Shown piece after piece: positions 1 through 13,129 of a DNA stretch of 64,000 bases (position 1 is its first letter; each line of letters begins with the position of its first letter). Position numbers and translations under genes: made by a program. The notes beneath the pieces were generated by a model. The model had not been told where the DNA came from. It saw only the letters and a program-made list of their open reading frames with translations, and made no database searches. Location: assembly GCA_946800325.1 (NCBI GenBank), contig OX326957.1, forward strand, positions 1,426,001-1,490,000. The letters run 5' to 3'. The stretch comes from Luzula sylvatica. Its lineage: Eukaryota > Streptophyta > Magnoliopsida > Poales > Juncaceae.

Positions 1-3000
1 TTCTATTAATTCCCTTTTTATCCTTTGTTTTTCCGCATCTTCCTTCACCAAATCCACCTTACAGATTTTCAAATTTCAAAATTCACCATCAGAATAATTC
101 GAAAATTTCTCAAAAAAAAACGAAAAAAATAAGATAAGGTGGCGCCCACCTTGCTTTCAAGTGCGTAAATGGTAGACTCCAGTTCTTCAATGGAATTCTC
201 CAGTAGTTTCACCTCCTCTTCCTTCTCCTGTGCATAAACCTTCTTCTCCTCAGCAATCTAAAATAAAAATAAAACAAAAATATAAATTAATTAAAAATTA
301 TTAATATTATTACTTTTTCGTGTTAATTAATTTTAGTACCTGACGAGCTTCACTTGCTATGGCTTCATTTTCTTTAGCAAGAGCATTAGCCATATCAAAA
401 TTCCTTTCAAGTTTAGTTATTTCATTTACTAATTCTTCAATTAAACCCTTATTTTCTTCACAATGAGAATTAGCCAAATCGAAATCCCCTTTAATTCGAT
501 TTATTTCATTTTGTAATTCCTGAATTAATCCCTCCTTTTCATATACCAAATTCTGAATTTTAATCAATTCCTCTTCGAGTTTTTCTATAACCCCTGTTTT
601 TTCATCGAGTTCAGCCTCGATTTCATCTCTTGCGCAATTCAAATTTTCAATTTGGGGTTTCAATTCGGAGTTTTCACACTGGAGGGTTTCTATGGTACAA
701 TCTCTCTCTTCAATTGACGAGAAAAGGGTTTCGATCTCTCCATTTAGCTTGTCCAGTTGGGTGTTTAGGGTTTCCAGTTCGTTATTCAAATTTTCAATTT
801 CGATCTCTTTCTCATCCTTTGCTCTCGATGATGACTCTTGGAGCAATTTCAGATCAAACAAGAGACCATTTGCAATTTCATCCCTCCTGTTCAATTCAGA
901 CTGGAGAGAACAGTTCTCAGCTTTCAATTTCAATTTCTCAAACAGAGTCTCCAGTAACTCTACCTCACATTCAAACTTAGAAACCATGTCTATTTGTTCA
1001 ATTACATCCTTTTCTGCTTTATGAGACATTAACTCTATATTCGCATCCATTGAATTAAATATTCTCTCACTCCTCGTGAGAACCGAATCGATTAGCACGG
1101 TTTTTGAGGCAATATCCTCAGATTTGGCCTCCTCTAATTGAGAATTTTTCTGCATTATTTCCTCTTTTAGGGTTTCGATATGCAAATTTGAAGAGTAAAT
1201 CAAGTCCCTTAGCCCCGAATTTTCTTCCAAAAGTTTATCATAATTTCCCTTCATTTCACTCAGCTCATTTTCCATCATTTCATTTTCCTCGAAACTCAAA
1301 TTCAAATCTATCATACTCAGAACCATAACCATTTCCATTTCATCAAAAACCCTAGAAATTCTCTCTCTTTCATTACTCAACTCATACTTCTTGACGTTAT
1401 CAATTTCATTCGCCAAATTTGCAAGCTCGTTATACATGCAATTAGATCTCTCAAGCATCATCTCTTCCTGTAATTGCAACTCCAGTATTTTCTTTTCAAA
1501 CAACTCGAATTTCATTTTCATTTCATTAGTCTCCTCTTCCTTATTCGAAATTCGATTAAAACTATGGGTTATATCAGCTAAAAGCTTTCCTTTAATCACA
1601 CTATACAACTCAATTTCACTTTTAGCTTTCAAATTATTCTCTCTGAGATTAGAAATTAGAGAATTAGACTCGCAAATTCCATTTTGAAGGAACCCATTTT
1701 GTAAAGTTAAACCAGTAACTCTTTCTACAATTCTCCCCATTTGGCATAAATTCAACACTGAAATCGCACAATCTTTTCTAATTATTTCGAGCCAAGTTTC
1801 TCCTAACAAATTTCTGGCTAAATTAACGCAACCCTTAAACTCGGATTTGACTTGGTCAACATCACAAGATATACTCTCAAAATTATCTAAAACCGAGCTT
1901 TGTAATTCGCGAACAAAATTCTCTAAATCGGCAACTAAATCGCAGATTATTTCATATTCTCTCTCCTTTGCACAGAGAGATGAATTTAGGGTTTCTATTT
2001 GGATTTGCAAAGCGGTTTTCTCGTTCGATATTAGGGTTTCGGTTTGTCGGCACCGTTCGATTTCTCGTTTTAGGGTTTCGTTCACTCGAATTAGGGCGTT
2101 TACTGTGTTATCTGCATCTTTTATGGTTTCTTGAGTCTCTTCAATTTTGCTCATTAGATTTGAAACCTCGAATGTCTTTTCGGCTGAGAGGGACTTTGCG
2201 TCATTTAGCTCATTCTCAAGGGCCTGTATGAAAAATAACAACATACAATTAATTAATGAACTACATTATAACATCAATTTTATAACTAAAATCACAAATC
2301 ATGAATTAACAAATGTACCTCTTTTTGTTTGTACCAAGATTCATTGGTTACAATAACACTGTTCTCCAAACCTAGCAATTTGTTTTGCATATCTTGCATT
2401 TTAATTTCATAATTTTTCTCCTTATCCCCAATATCTCTCTCCATTCGAAGAACTTGACTAGCAAGACACTCAAAGCTACTTTGGTTCTGTTTCTGGTCAT
2501 TCTCGGTCCTGGATTCCAATTCCTGGATTTTCAATTCCGATTCACTTTGCGTCGAAATGAGACTTTCTACCAGAATCTCTTTCTCTATGAAAAATCGTAC
2601 CAATTCATCACTTAATCCACTCATTTCTTCTCTCAAAGAAGAAATTTCTCTTTGTTTCTCTCTCTGCACTTCTTGGATTCTAGATTCAAATTCCAATTCC
2701 CGCATTTGAACTTCCGATTCTATATTTTGGAATTTCAAACTCGACCCGGTTTGGACCAAACTGAAACATTTCATCAGCACATCCTTCTCTATAAATGATC
2801 GTACCGATTCATCATCTCTCTCCTCCCTCAAAGAACAAAGTTCTCTCTCTTTCTCTCTCTTCTCTTCTCGGATCCGGGTTTCGAATTCCAACTCTATTTC
2901 CTGGAATTTCAAATCCAACTCACTTTGGACTAAAACGAAATATTTCAGCAACACATCCTTCTCTATAAAAGATCGTACCGATTCGTCATCTCTCTCTTCC

Positions 3001-6000
3001 CTCAAAGAACAAATGTCTCTCTCTTTCTCACTCTTCTCTTCTCGGATTCTTGATTCGAAATCCATTTCCCGCATTTGGAATTCAGATTCTATTTTTCGGA
3101 ATTTCAAATTCGACTCAATTTGGACCAAACTGAAACATTTCATCAACACATCCTTCTCAATAAAAGATTGTACCGATTCATCATCTCTCTCTTCCCTCAA
3201 CGAACAAACCTCTCTCAGTTTCTCACTCTTCTCTACTTCCCGCAATTGAAAATCCGATTCTATTTCCTGAAATTTCAAATCCAACTCGCTTTGGACTAAT
3301 CCGAAATATTTCAGCAATACATCCTTCTCCACAAAAGACCGTACCGATTCATCATATAAGCTTTCTCTCTCTTCCTTCAAAGAACATATTTCTCCGTCCA
3401 GCTTAAGCACTTGACTAGCAAGACATTGAAAGCTATTTTGGCTCTGTCGCTGGTCACACACGAACCGTGATTCCATTTCCTGGATTTTCAATTCCGATTC
3501 GCTTTGCACCGAAACTAGACTTTTCACCACAACCTCCTTCTCAACAGAAAACCGTACCAATTCATCACTTAACCTACTGATCTCTTCTCCCAATAAACCA
3601 ACCTCTCTCTTTTTCTCTCTCCTCTCCTCTTGGATTCTCGAAACTAGACTTTCCTCCACAACCTCCTTCTCCACAGAAAACCGTACCAATTCATCACTTA
3701 ACCTACTCATCTCTTCTCCCAATAAACCAACCTCTCTCTCTTTCTCTCTCCTCTCCTCTTGGATTCTCGATTCAAATTCCATTTCCCGCATTTGAAATTC
3801 CATCTCCATTTCCTGGAATTTCAATACCGATTCACTTTGAACAGAACCAACACATTTGATCAAAACCTCCTTCTCCACACAAGACCGCACCAATTCATCG
3901 TATATTTTTTCTCTCTCTTCTTTCAAAGAACAAATTTCTCTCCCTTTCTCACTCTTCTCTTGCTGGTGCGCGTCAGTAATAGCCAAAGTAGCCCCTCTAA
4001 GAGACCTTAATTTCCATTCCAAATCACTTCTCACATTTTGTGCATCCTCAAAACATTTATTAAGCTCCTCGATTACATCATCTCTTTCACAAATACCCCT
4101 GATTAAATTACCAACTTGCAATTCCACTCGTTCTTTTTGCGAAAAAGTCCCCGAGATAGTCGCAACTTGTTCAAATGCCTCTTCAAGAGCCAAGTTTCCG
4201 TTCGAAAGAGCAATTTCGAGCTCATCAGCAAAACCTTCCCAATCCCTTTCTCTCTCCTCCCTCTCTCTCTCCAAATCAACTTTCTCACTCTCCAACACCT
4301 TTATCCTCGCATTACTCGCCTCTATTTGCTCCTCGAAAGAATTGATTTCCTCTTGTAAACACACGATGACCTCAGCAGTTTCAATCTCCACTTGTTTTCT
4401 CACCTCGTCCATTTCTCTCTCTACAGAACTATCTGCTCCATGCTTTAAATTCCGCACCTTGTCTAGAGAAGCTTGCATCTTTCTCAATTTCGCATTCAAA
4501 GGAGAATCTTCGTTCTCCAAACTCCTCAAAGAATTTCGTTTCGGTTCAGTTTTCTTGAAAATTTTGCTCGAATTGAATCTCTCTTCGTCGAGTTCGTTTA
4601 TTAGTTCAATGTTTTGGGATTCGAGGGCTTCTATTACTGATTTCGCAATGTTTAATTCGGTTTTGGTGGATTTGAGATTGGTTTGTAAATCTAGAAAGTT
4701 TTGTTGTGCTTGTGAATTTGCTGATTTGTGTTCTTCTAAAATGGATTTGAGTATATCCAATTCGAGTTGATAGTTCAGTATTTCTTCTGCATGCTTTATA
4801 GTTTCTTCATGATCCAATTTTGAAAATTTCTCCTGATAAAAATATATAAATTAATTTATGTTGTTTTTGTTGTATACTAAATGGATTTAATCATAAATAA
4901 TTAAATAGTGTTTTTAGTACCTCAATTGAACATTGTTCATATTGTGTGGACTTAGTGGTGCTTATTTCTGTTTGTAGATCAGATATGTCCCTATAAAATG
5001 AAAGGAACGAAATATATGTATGTAAATTTTGAAAATTAAAATGCAAAAAAATTATGTATGAAAAGAAATATATTATCACCTTGTGAGTTTTGCATTCATT
5101 TCAAGGCAAGCTTGAAGATCATTTCGACACCTCTCTAACTCTTCAGAAGTCTTTCTTAACTAAAATAATTATTTTTTATGTCAAATATTTAATTAATTAT
5201 TTTTCAGGTTATTGATTATTTCAGTCAAAACAAACATGATATAAAGTGGTACCTCATATGGAAAAGACTCTTTATCGCCATTGGAATTTCCAATTTGTGC
5301 ATTCTTGTTTTCCTGAAGCAAATTATAAAGCTCTGCTTAGGGTTTAGGGTTTAGGGATTAGCAATTATTTCCATAAAATTTAATTTTCAAACCTGGTTTT
5401 GAATCTCTGAGCAAAGTTGTTGGTCCATTTCAGGCTTCCCATCAAGTAATTGTATGAGCTGATTAAAATTATATACAAAAAATAAATTAGGCTTTAGGGT
5501 TTTAACTTTTAAAAACAAATTGAATATAATAATATAATAGAATACATACTTGATTTCGCATCTGAGATATTTCATTCATCATAAGATCTCTCTCTCCTTC
5601 TTCATAGAAATCCTGATACCTAATATCATTTCCACACGTGTAAGGACATTTTCGAAAAAAATAATATTAAAGAAAATAAGAAAAAATAATACCTTCTAAG
5701 TTGGTCCAAGAGTCTAATATTTTCTAAAGCAAAACGGGTCACTTCAGGGTTGCGTTCAAGTTTCGAACGAAGCAAATCAATCTCCTTCGATTTGGCCGTG
5801 TTATCCTCTGACAAGTAGGACTCAGATGTAATTTCACCCTTTACAAGGGCCTCCATGCGATTAATCTTCTCTTCCCTGAACTTGAGCATCATTTTCGTGC
5901 ACCTAGTATCCTCCTCTCTCTGCCGAACCTACACCAAATAATTCCGACACGATATTTTTATTTAATTTAAGGGGCCGTTTGGCAAGCGGAATTAGTAGAG

Positions 6001-6378
6001 TGGAATTGGATTATAAGGTGGAGGAGAAAAAAGTTCTGGAATTAGTAATTCCACAGTTTGTTTGGATGTCCGAATTATAAGATGCTGGAAAGTATAATTC
6101 TTTGTTTGGTTGGTTAGAAAAATTCTGGAATTTCATTATTGAAAATATAAAACAAATGTTTGATTAAAATTAATACAATATAACAGTATTATCATATAAT
6201 ATTAAATTATTCTAATATTATTATTACTATGTTATTATATTCTTCTTCTTCTTCTTATTATTATAATAATAATTATTATTATTATTATAATTATTATTAT
6301 TATTATTATTATTATATTATTATTATTATTATTATTATTGTTATGGTATTATAATATTATATTATTATAATGTTATAA

Positions 6379-6437
<59 letters not shown>

Positions 6438-6478
6438 TCTTCTTCTTCTTATTATTATTATTATAGTAATAATAATAC

Positions 6479-6516
<38 letters not shown>

Positions 6517-6579
6517 GTTGTTGTTGTTATGGTATTATAATATTATATTATTATAATTTTATAATATTATTACAATTAA

Positions 6580-6620
<41 letters not shown>

Positions 6621-9600
6621 ATATTATTTTTATAATCAAATTAGTTTAAATAAATAAATAATATGATTATAATATAACATTATTAAAATATAAAATCATC
6701 ATAATATTATTAATTGTAGTATTATTATTGTACTAATTTTAATATTATAATAATAATAATTATTATTATTATTATTATAATAATAATAATATAATATTAA
6801 TTATAATTATAATATATTATATTATAATATATATTCATAATACTAATATTAATATTAATATTAAAATATTGTAAATAATACTAATATATTAATATTTTTA
6901 ATTAATATATTATATTAGCATATTGATATAATATATTATTATAATATTAACATACTAATATTATTAATATTATTAATATTAATAATACATTTATAATAAT
7001 AATAATAACAACCATAATAATAATATATTAACATTACATAATATATTAAAATAATATTAACATATTGATATTAATATATTATAATAATAATTATTATAAT
7101 TATAATATTATTTTAATATTAATTAATATTATATTAATAATAATACTAATATTAATTATTAATAGTAATATATTATTATTATTATTATTATTATTATGTT
7201 AAATGGTATTAATTAATATTGATATTGAATTAGTTATAAATATTGAATTAATTAATTGTCTTAATTGGCTTTGGATTTTCCATCATCTTGGCACTCCAAG
7301 TTTTGGTGGAATCAAATTTACCCAAAAAAATGGAATAATAATTACTTCCATTTTGAAATTCACCTCTAATTTCATATTCCAAACAAAGAATTAAACTTTG
7401 CCTCATTTTGAAATTCTAATTCCACTCTAATTCCACCTCCCCAAACATGCCTTATAGAACGTACCAGTCTATTGAGCTGTTCGATTTCGGCTTCGAGTTG
7501 TTTGATGGTCGTTTCTGCAGTTCTTTCTCTTCGCAACGCACCCACCAATGTTACCTCTAATGATTTCCACTAAAATTAAAAAAAGAAAAACAAATAAAAT
7601 TATAAATGGTGTTTAGTATAACTATAACACAGAAATCCTAAACCCTAATTTACCTGTTTATTGGAGATTCTAATGCTATTTATAGAAGAGGAAATAGAAG
7701 CCATTTCATCGAATTCCTCCTCCATTTCTAAAATCGTATTTGGTGTGTGTCTTTCTGAATTTTGCCGTTTAATCGATGCAAGCTCCTCCTGTTTATTTTA
7801 TTTACTTGCCAGTATTTATTTGCACGGATTTCAAAGCAACTTTAATAATTTTAATAACAGTACCTTTAATAGCCGTATTTGGTGCTGTAAAGCTTGTACA
7901 TCTCCTGACATATCTTCGTTCACTATCGCCTTTAATACCACAAAAATAAATAAATAACAAATAAAATGATTAATTGAATAATGTATTTGAAAATTAAATA
8001 TAAATGTATAATAATTACATTGTTTTGAATGAGTCTTGCACGCTGCGCAAACTTAAGGGTACTCAGTGTCTCATTTGCCGAGCTGTCAAAAATATCCAAA
8101 ATTAGAACTCCAAATTATTTTGTAAGATCAAAATTTTAAATTAAGTGAGAAAGAATGATTTTCTTACCACATTGAAGGACTAATATTGGCAATAATCATT
8201 GTTTTCGAGTTACCACCAAGTGAATCCTATGAGATATTCAAAAAATAAAAATCATCATATAAATCCAAAGTTCAAAAAAAAAAGAAAATTCACAGATATT
8301 TACTTGGAGAAGAAACGTGAGTCTCGAGTCTCTATAAGGAACATGCCTTTGTTTACCATTCGCCAAGTCAGACAAAACCATTATCACATGCCTGTAAAAA
8401 TTCAAAAAGTAATTATTTTCTGCATTTCAAAATGCAAGAAATATAGAAACTTCTAGAATATACCCTAATGTAGACAAGGATTTATTAATACTCGCAGCTT
8501 CTTTCAATCTCTCTCCTTCAGCTCCTGATGTCTTTTGCCTGTTTTAAAAACGCCTCAAAGTTATGCAAATAAACCCCCCAAAAATCCAATAAAAATTAAT
8601 TAAAAATTAATTTTTTACCGTTCAGAGCCAGCTAAATCAACAAGATTAAGTCTCGCAAATCTAAAATTCGTAGTGGAATCTTTCTCCCATGTACTCTCAA
8701 TAACACACGTAAACACGCTGTGTGAACGACTACTCTCTCGATTCATATTTGTCGCAGCCACTCTCCTATTTGCCGAACCCTGCAATTCCAACCAATTGTA
8801 CGAAATTACAATTATGCTAATAAATAAATAAATAAATAATTAGTTGGTTTACCTGAATAATGAGTGTGAGGATATCATCCACACTTCCCACTTTGAATTC
8901 GGTGAGATTTTCTACGTATACACCCTTTTGAACGTCCTCTCTTATCTGCTCGTTTGAGAATTAAATTAAAATAATTAAAATAATAAAAAAGAAAATGAAT
9001 AATAGAAATAGATGAAACTGACAAGTAGATTCGTGGAGGAAGGATCTAGAAGATCTGTGATTTGTTCGTTGTAGATCTCTAAAAAGGAACACTTGCAATT
9101 ATATCTGAGTTTCTCGTCTCTCCTGCTTTCTTCCTCCTGTAATTATAAAAAGAAAAAAAAAATAGTGAGATTAAATTCATTTTTAGATTAAATTGAAGAT
9201 TTATTTACCGCTCGAATCCTCGCAAACAAGAACTCAAAAATACGAGGTGTCATGCCTCGATCTTGGCTCGGTTTAACATTTAAATCGCTTATTTCGCCAA
9301 GCATTGTGTGCGTTTTCCCACTTCCAGTCTATAATTTACAAAAAAAAAATTAAGAAAAAAACAAACATTAAGTTACAATAAATAAATTAATTAAATAATC
9401 AGAACATACTTGGCCATAAGCAAACATGCAGCTATTATATCCAGAAATGCAATTCTCAACCATAGGCAACCCCGCTACCCTAAACAACATTTCCTGCATC
9501 ATTTTAAATTATTCAAAAGTTAAGGGCAATTTTGTAAATTTGCAATTATTAATTACACGAAACTGAACTCGTCTAACCTGGTTGATCGTTTCGCAAGCGA

Positions 9601-10363
9601 CGTAGTCAAACACGAATCGTGTTTCTGGTTGACCAATCCATGTAATATTTTGACAAGTGTCTTGCTTCAAGCATCGATTATACCCAAACATGGTTCTCTC
9701 ATTTCCATTCAATGGCCTCACTCGAATCACCACTTGTACATTGTGATCGAGCCAAAACGAGGGATCTTCTCGAAGTTCGAAATGGGGCACGGTAGGGGAA
9801 TCGACGATTGTTATTGGACCTGGATAGACGGGTAGACCTTTTGTGAACCCGACCCGGTTACCCGCACTCACTGGTGGACGGGACCCGCTTAACAGATAAG
9901 CTGGTTTTGTCACGCTTTTCGATGGCGTGCTGTGAGTGGAACTACTGTCTGAGTGCACGGAAGAGGCTTTCCCAATGGAGTATTTATAGTTTCGAGGAGT
10001 GATTGTACCGTATCGGTTTAAAGGGGGTAATTGGGGCGGTACGTGGTGGTGATTCGTCTCCTCTGAAATGTCGGTACCGGTGGTGGAATTCGGTACCCAG
10101 CCAAATCGGTTTCGAGAAGAAGTTGAGAATTGTTTCTCGGGTGTACGAAAAGGTGCGGTTTTTGATGGAGTTGTCGTGAATTCGGGTTTGCGTCTTGAAA
10201 TGGGTATTGGGTTTTGAAGTGGTTCTTGGATCTGGTTTAGAGGAGGCCTTGTTGGGTCCGAATCCAAATGATTTGGCGGGGGTTCTAATGGATGTGATGA
10301 TTTGTTTTCATTATTTCCAATGGGTGTACTGTTTCTACGGAAATGCTTTGAATCTTTCACCAT
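1..10363 (-). CDS. POK2: Phragmoplast-orienting kinesin, KIN-12 (POK1/POK2) family, 23 exons in window, 3' partial
   Basis: Microtubule motor of the plant KIN-12 class, known for positioning the division plane and phragmoplast. Exons, high to low: 10363-9578, 9493-9410, 9328-9209, 9136-9023, 8945-8853, 8779-8619, 8538-8464, 8391-8304, 8226-8168, 8082-8019, 7929-7864, 7788-7654, 7569-7465, 5928-5693, 5619-5550, 5458-5393, 5312-5253, 5159-5080, 4990-4921, 4832-2319, 2223-340, 257-150, 57-<1. All junctions are GT-AG and phases agree. A disordered, Pro/Ser-rich N terminus of about 200 residues precedes the motor. The P-loop AYGQTGSGKT spans exons 2/3, switch I is NRESSRSHS and switch II is LVDLAGSER. 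The coil linker [20 protein letters not shown] is a POK hallmark. Two giant exons (838 and 628 codons) encode coiled coil. At least 2365 residues are present, longer than POK1 as I recall it, which favours POK2. Exon joins are by eye; POK2 versus POK1 is inference. Confidence 0.93.
2500..3970 (-). repeat. Eight tandem coding repeats in the kinesin coiled coil
   Basis: Inside exon 20 the protein repeats the pattern DE-S/L-VRSFxEKDVL followed by a QSE..LKFQEIE.. block and a [14 protein letters not shown] block. I count eight copies of the DE(S/L)V..(V/I)EK(D/E) core, in units of about 35-65 residues. The DNA is visibly repeated too, indicating expansion by tandem duplication. Confidence 0.8.
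5337..5357 (+). repeat. Short telomere-like heptamers in a kinesin intron
   Basis: Three consecutive TTTAGGG-type heptamers lie in the intron between exons 16 and 17. This is far too short for an interstitial telomere; it is a telo-box-like motif or chance. Confidence 0.5.
5929..7464. mobile_element. Tourist/Harbinger-like element with AT-microsatellite core in kinesin intron 13
   Basis: Intron 13 of the kinesin is about 1.5 kb while its neighbours are mostly near 100 bp. Its left end (about 5971) reads GGGGCCGTTTGG. Its right end (about 7450) is CCAAACATGCC, the inverse in the style of Tourist/PIF-Harbinger ends, flanked by TAA and TTA. Subterminal sequence is also inverted and similar (TGGAATTAG near both ends; TTCTTTGTTTGG on the left mirrored near 7380). 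The core, about 6180-7200, is almost pure TTA/TAT/TTC microsatellite with long ATT runs. No coding sequence is visible. Confidence 0.7.
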
Positions 10364-11140
10364 CCTGAAATGACATTTGAAAAAGAAAATCTTGTAAGAT
10401 AAAAGGGGATTTTGGTTTTAACTTTAGACTATACAAATGGTGTTGAGATTTGTATTGCAATTGGGAAGGCATATTTGCTATTTCAATTCCTTGGGTATCA
10501 AAATGTATTTGAGTTTGAGTAAAGAGTTGTTTGAAATAAAATGTATCTTCGTGAGAATTCTAATCGCTTGGGTATCAAAATGCAATCAAATTCTGAGGAA
10601 AGGGGCATTTGCTTTTTAATTTGGATAGAATTCCAGCAGAAGGATGAGATAATTGTACAAAAGAGAAGTAAATCTCAGATGTAAATATAAATTATATTAC
10701 AAATCTAGCTAGGAATCACTTGAAACTGAAAGTATGAATGCTCCGTGAAAGATACATGTATTTCAAATCAAATCCCAGAGCGAAACAGTGGAGGAGTGAA
10801 TTTCGTTTGACACATAATTTCAAACTAAATCAAGGTGGATTCGGAACAGAAAGCTCCGTGAAGCTGGAATCTAATGATCGACCATACTAATGAATGAAAA
10901 TCCACAGCAATGAAGAGAATAAACCCTAGATCTGAACAAATAAAAAACCTTACCTGAAAGAAGAATACAAAAACAAGCTTCCGAGGTCACAAATGGTGAG
11001 TTCGTGTTCGACTAATCTCTACGCTTTCTGGGATTTATCGGAAAAAAATCCTCATAGAATCCTCTCTTCCGAGCTGAGAAGAGAGAGAACAAAAGAAGTA
11101 GGGGTTTAGAATTCGAATTTGGCAGGGACAGAGAGTTTTA
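10364..11140 (-). other. 5' leader of the KIN-12 kinesin gene with a leader intron
   Basis: On the minus strand an acceptor (TTTCAG followed by G and the start ATG) lies at 10365-10366. A matching donor CAG|GTAAGG lies at 10952-10954, so a leader intron of about 590 bp (10365-10953) is predicted. The upstream untranslated exon would run from 10954 to roughly 11100-11140. That stretch is rich in GA on the coding strand. The exact transcription start cannot be read from sequence. Confidence 0.55.
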
Positions 11141-11267
11141 GATGCCGCTGTTTATTTTTGAATTTCGGAGGGCATTTTGGTAAATTGCGTTGAAATTTAT
11201 TGTCTTTTATTTATTTATTCACAGTTCGAACTGGGGACAATGCACTTTCGTAGGGTGGTCCCGCTAT

Positions 11268-11275
11268 AACGGCTA
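11268..11275 (+). promoter_or_regulatory. MSA-like element (AACGGCTA) upstream of the kinesin
   Basis: AACGGCTA matches the AACGGYYA part of the mitosis-specific activator element bound by three-repeat Myb (MYB3R) factors, which drive G2/M genes. It lies about 130 bp upstream of the inferred 5' end of the KIN-12 gene, a class usually expressed in dividing cells. The full YCY prefix is not matched (TAT instead). Function is inference. Confidence 0.35.
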
Positions 11276-11586
11276 CTCCTTGCAGCAAATAATTCGACCG
11301 AAAAAAGGGAAAATCTCTTCTCCTTTTGAATATTTCAAAAAAAAAAAATCTAAATAAAATTTCATTTCAATTTAAGTGTCAAACTTAACTGTTAAAGGTG
11401 TTATTAAAAAGGGAAATTTTGAAAAGTAGATCGGATTAAGTTTGGAATACTCGAAATAACCAATCTAGTTTGGTAATTTGGATTCTAACACTCTCGATTT
11501 AGCATGGAAAATTATCGACTTTTCAAAAATCGAGGCCTTGTTGATTCCTAATTAACTACCAAACAAGCAACTTAACTACCTTAAAC

Positions 11587-11617
11587 CACTACAACATATT
11601 TTATCTTTACCGACGGT
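11587..11617 (+). mobile_element. CACTA-like terminus
   Basis: The sequence CACTACAACATATTTTATC followed by ACCGACGG resembles the terminal inverted repeat plus first subterminal repeat of plant CACTA (En/Spm) elements. No clear opposite end of form TTGTAGTG was found, so only the terminus is supported. Confidence 0.45.
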
Positions 11618-13125
11618 TTTTTTTTTTGTTTTGAGTAAATTTGGAGAGAGTTCAAGTCTCTCTTCCAAATAATAAATAAACTAAGCCAGAAAAAATTACA
11701 TCAAAGGCTGGCAATGCCCAACCAATGTTCACAAACAAAACAAGCAAGATTAAGAAATAAAACTCCTATATTACAATTTACTTCCTAACAAAAGTTGATA
11801 ACAGGCCTACAATTAACTACTCACAAAATAAAGCCCAAATGCCTCCTTGATTTTCTTTGTGGCCCCTCCCTCTTCGTGCCAGCAAGTCTACCATGTCCAC
11901 ATCTCTGATTCTATCCCCTCAAAACACATCAAGTACGAGCCTTGTACTTATGTTTCTTTGTTTCTCTTTCGTCTCCATTTCCTCTTTTTTATTTATCTGG
12001 AACCCTAAAGAGCAAATTACGCCATGAATTTACTCCAATCTTCGATTTCTCCTCTGCAAGCTCTCCCAATCTTCCATCACCTCCTCAATCAGCGGTGAGC
12101 CCTCTTTCTTCCTATCTGAGAAAGCTCTCCTGCATCTCTCCCTCCAAACACAATAGAAAAAAACTGAAAACAATTGGTTACTTAATTGATTCGTTTCTTT
12201 GCAGCTTAAATCTCCCATCATTTCTCCTATCGTGGCTTTGAGAGGAAGCAAGTTGAATTCACTGACCAATATCTCCCAGTGAAGATGCACAAATCTGCAT
12301 TCATTACTCAGATGATACACCGATTCAGCATGATCTTTACACAAGTAACATCGGTTTATCAGGTACATTCCTCTCCTGATTAGATTATCTTGAGTCAAGA
12401 TTTTATTTTGCTTTAGTAACCAGTAATAGATTGCTAATTTCCCTGAAATCTTTATATTCCATAAATTCCCCAAATCACTGTGAGAGTACACCCCCTTAAT
12501 TATCATATCATATGCATTTCTTGTGGTATACATCTTACTTTCATCCCATTTCCACTGAACTTTATCAGATATTTCTGGATTCAATTCTATAGAATTTAGT
12601 TTCTCTTTTAACCATAAGTATTCTTTACTTGCTTCCTTGCTCAGATTTTCATTAAAAATCATTCTCAAGTTTCTGAGAGATTTAAATTCTTTAATAGATC
12701 CTTTTTGTTTCTTAGCTTCCTGAAACAAATTAGGGATTTGTTGAAATAGCAATCCTTCTCCCCAATCATTAAACCATAGATTAGTCTTAGCACCATCTCC
12801 AATTACAAATCTAATTGACCTCCAGAAAAATTAAGATAAGATTGCAAATCACTCCAAAAGTATGAATCTTTCACACTTCTACCCTCCTGAATGCATTTCT
12901 GGGTTAATGGTGTCATTAATGATTGCCATTTCAATCCCTCATTCTTCATATAATATTTCCACAGCCACTTTTGCATTAAAACCCCATTAAAAATTTCCAA
13001 ATTAATCACACCTAAGTCCCCTACTTCCTTTGGTCTACACACAGAATTCCAAGAAGCTAGGTTAAAACCTTTATCATCATTACCTTTCCATAGGAAAGAT
13101 CTTCTCAACTTCTCAGAAATAATTC
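11618..13125 (-). mobile_element. 5'-truncated LINE (non-LTR retrotransposon) remnant
   Basis: The minus strand encodes the C-terminal part of a LINE reverse transcriptase polyprotein. From about 13129 to 12800 it reads KLRRSFLWKGNDDKGFNLAS, then GGLGVINLE-like and MQKWLWKYY motifs. After a single-base frameshift at about 12800-12830 it continues (12752-12030) with the zinc-binding domain (ISGKLAIYYWLLKQNKIL, CYLCKDHAESVYHL). The element ends in a T-run on the plus strand at 11618-11629, the expected poly-A tail. It has landed inside CACTA-type subterminal repeats. Confidence 0.8.
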
Positions 13126-13129
13126 CCAG
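12030..13129 (-). pseudogene. LINE reverse transcriptase C-terminus with zf-RVT domain, frameshifted
   Basis: Two open segments in different frames (13129-12803 and 12752-12030) join into one recognisable LINE tail once the frame change near 12820 is allowed. The N-terminal endonuclease and catalytic RT core are missing, so it cannot be active. Only one lesion is seen in about 1.1 kb, suggesting an insertion that is not ancient. Confidence 0.75.

Noticed and set aside
630..4770. Plus-strand ORFs of up to 304 codons across the kinesin stalk
   Set aside because: They are mirror frames of the coiled-coil coding exons; Ser/Phe-rich composition is the antisense of Glu/Lys codons, and no domain is present.
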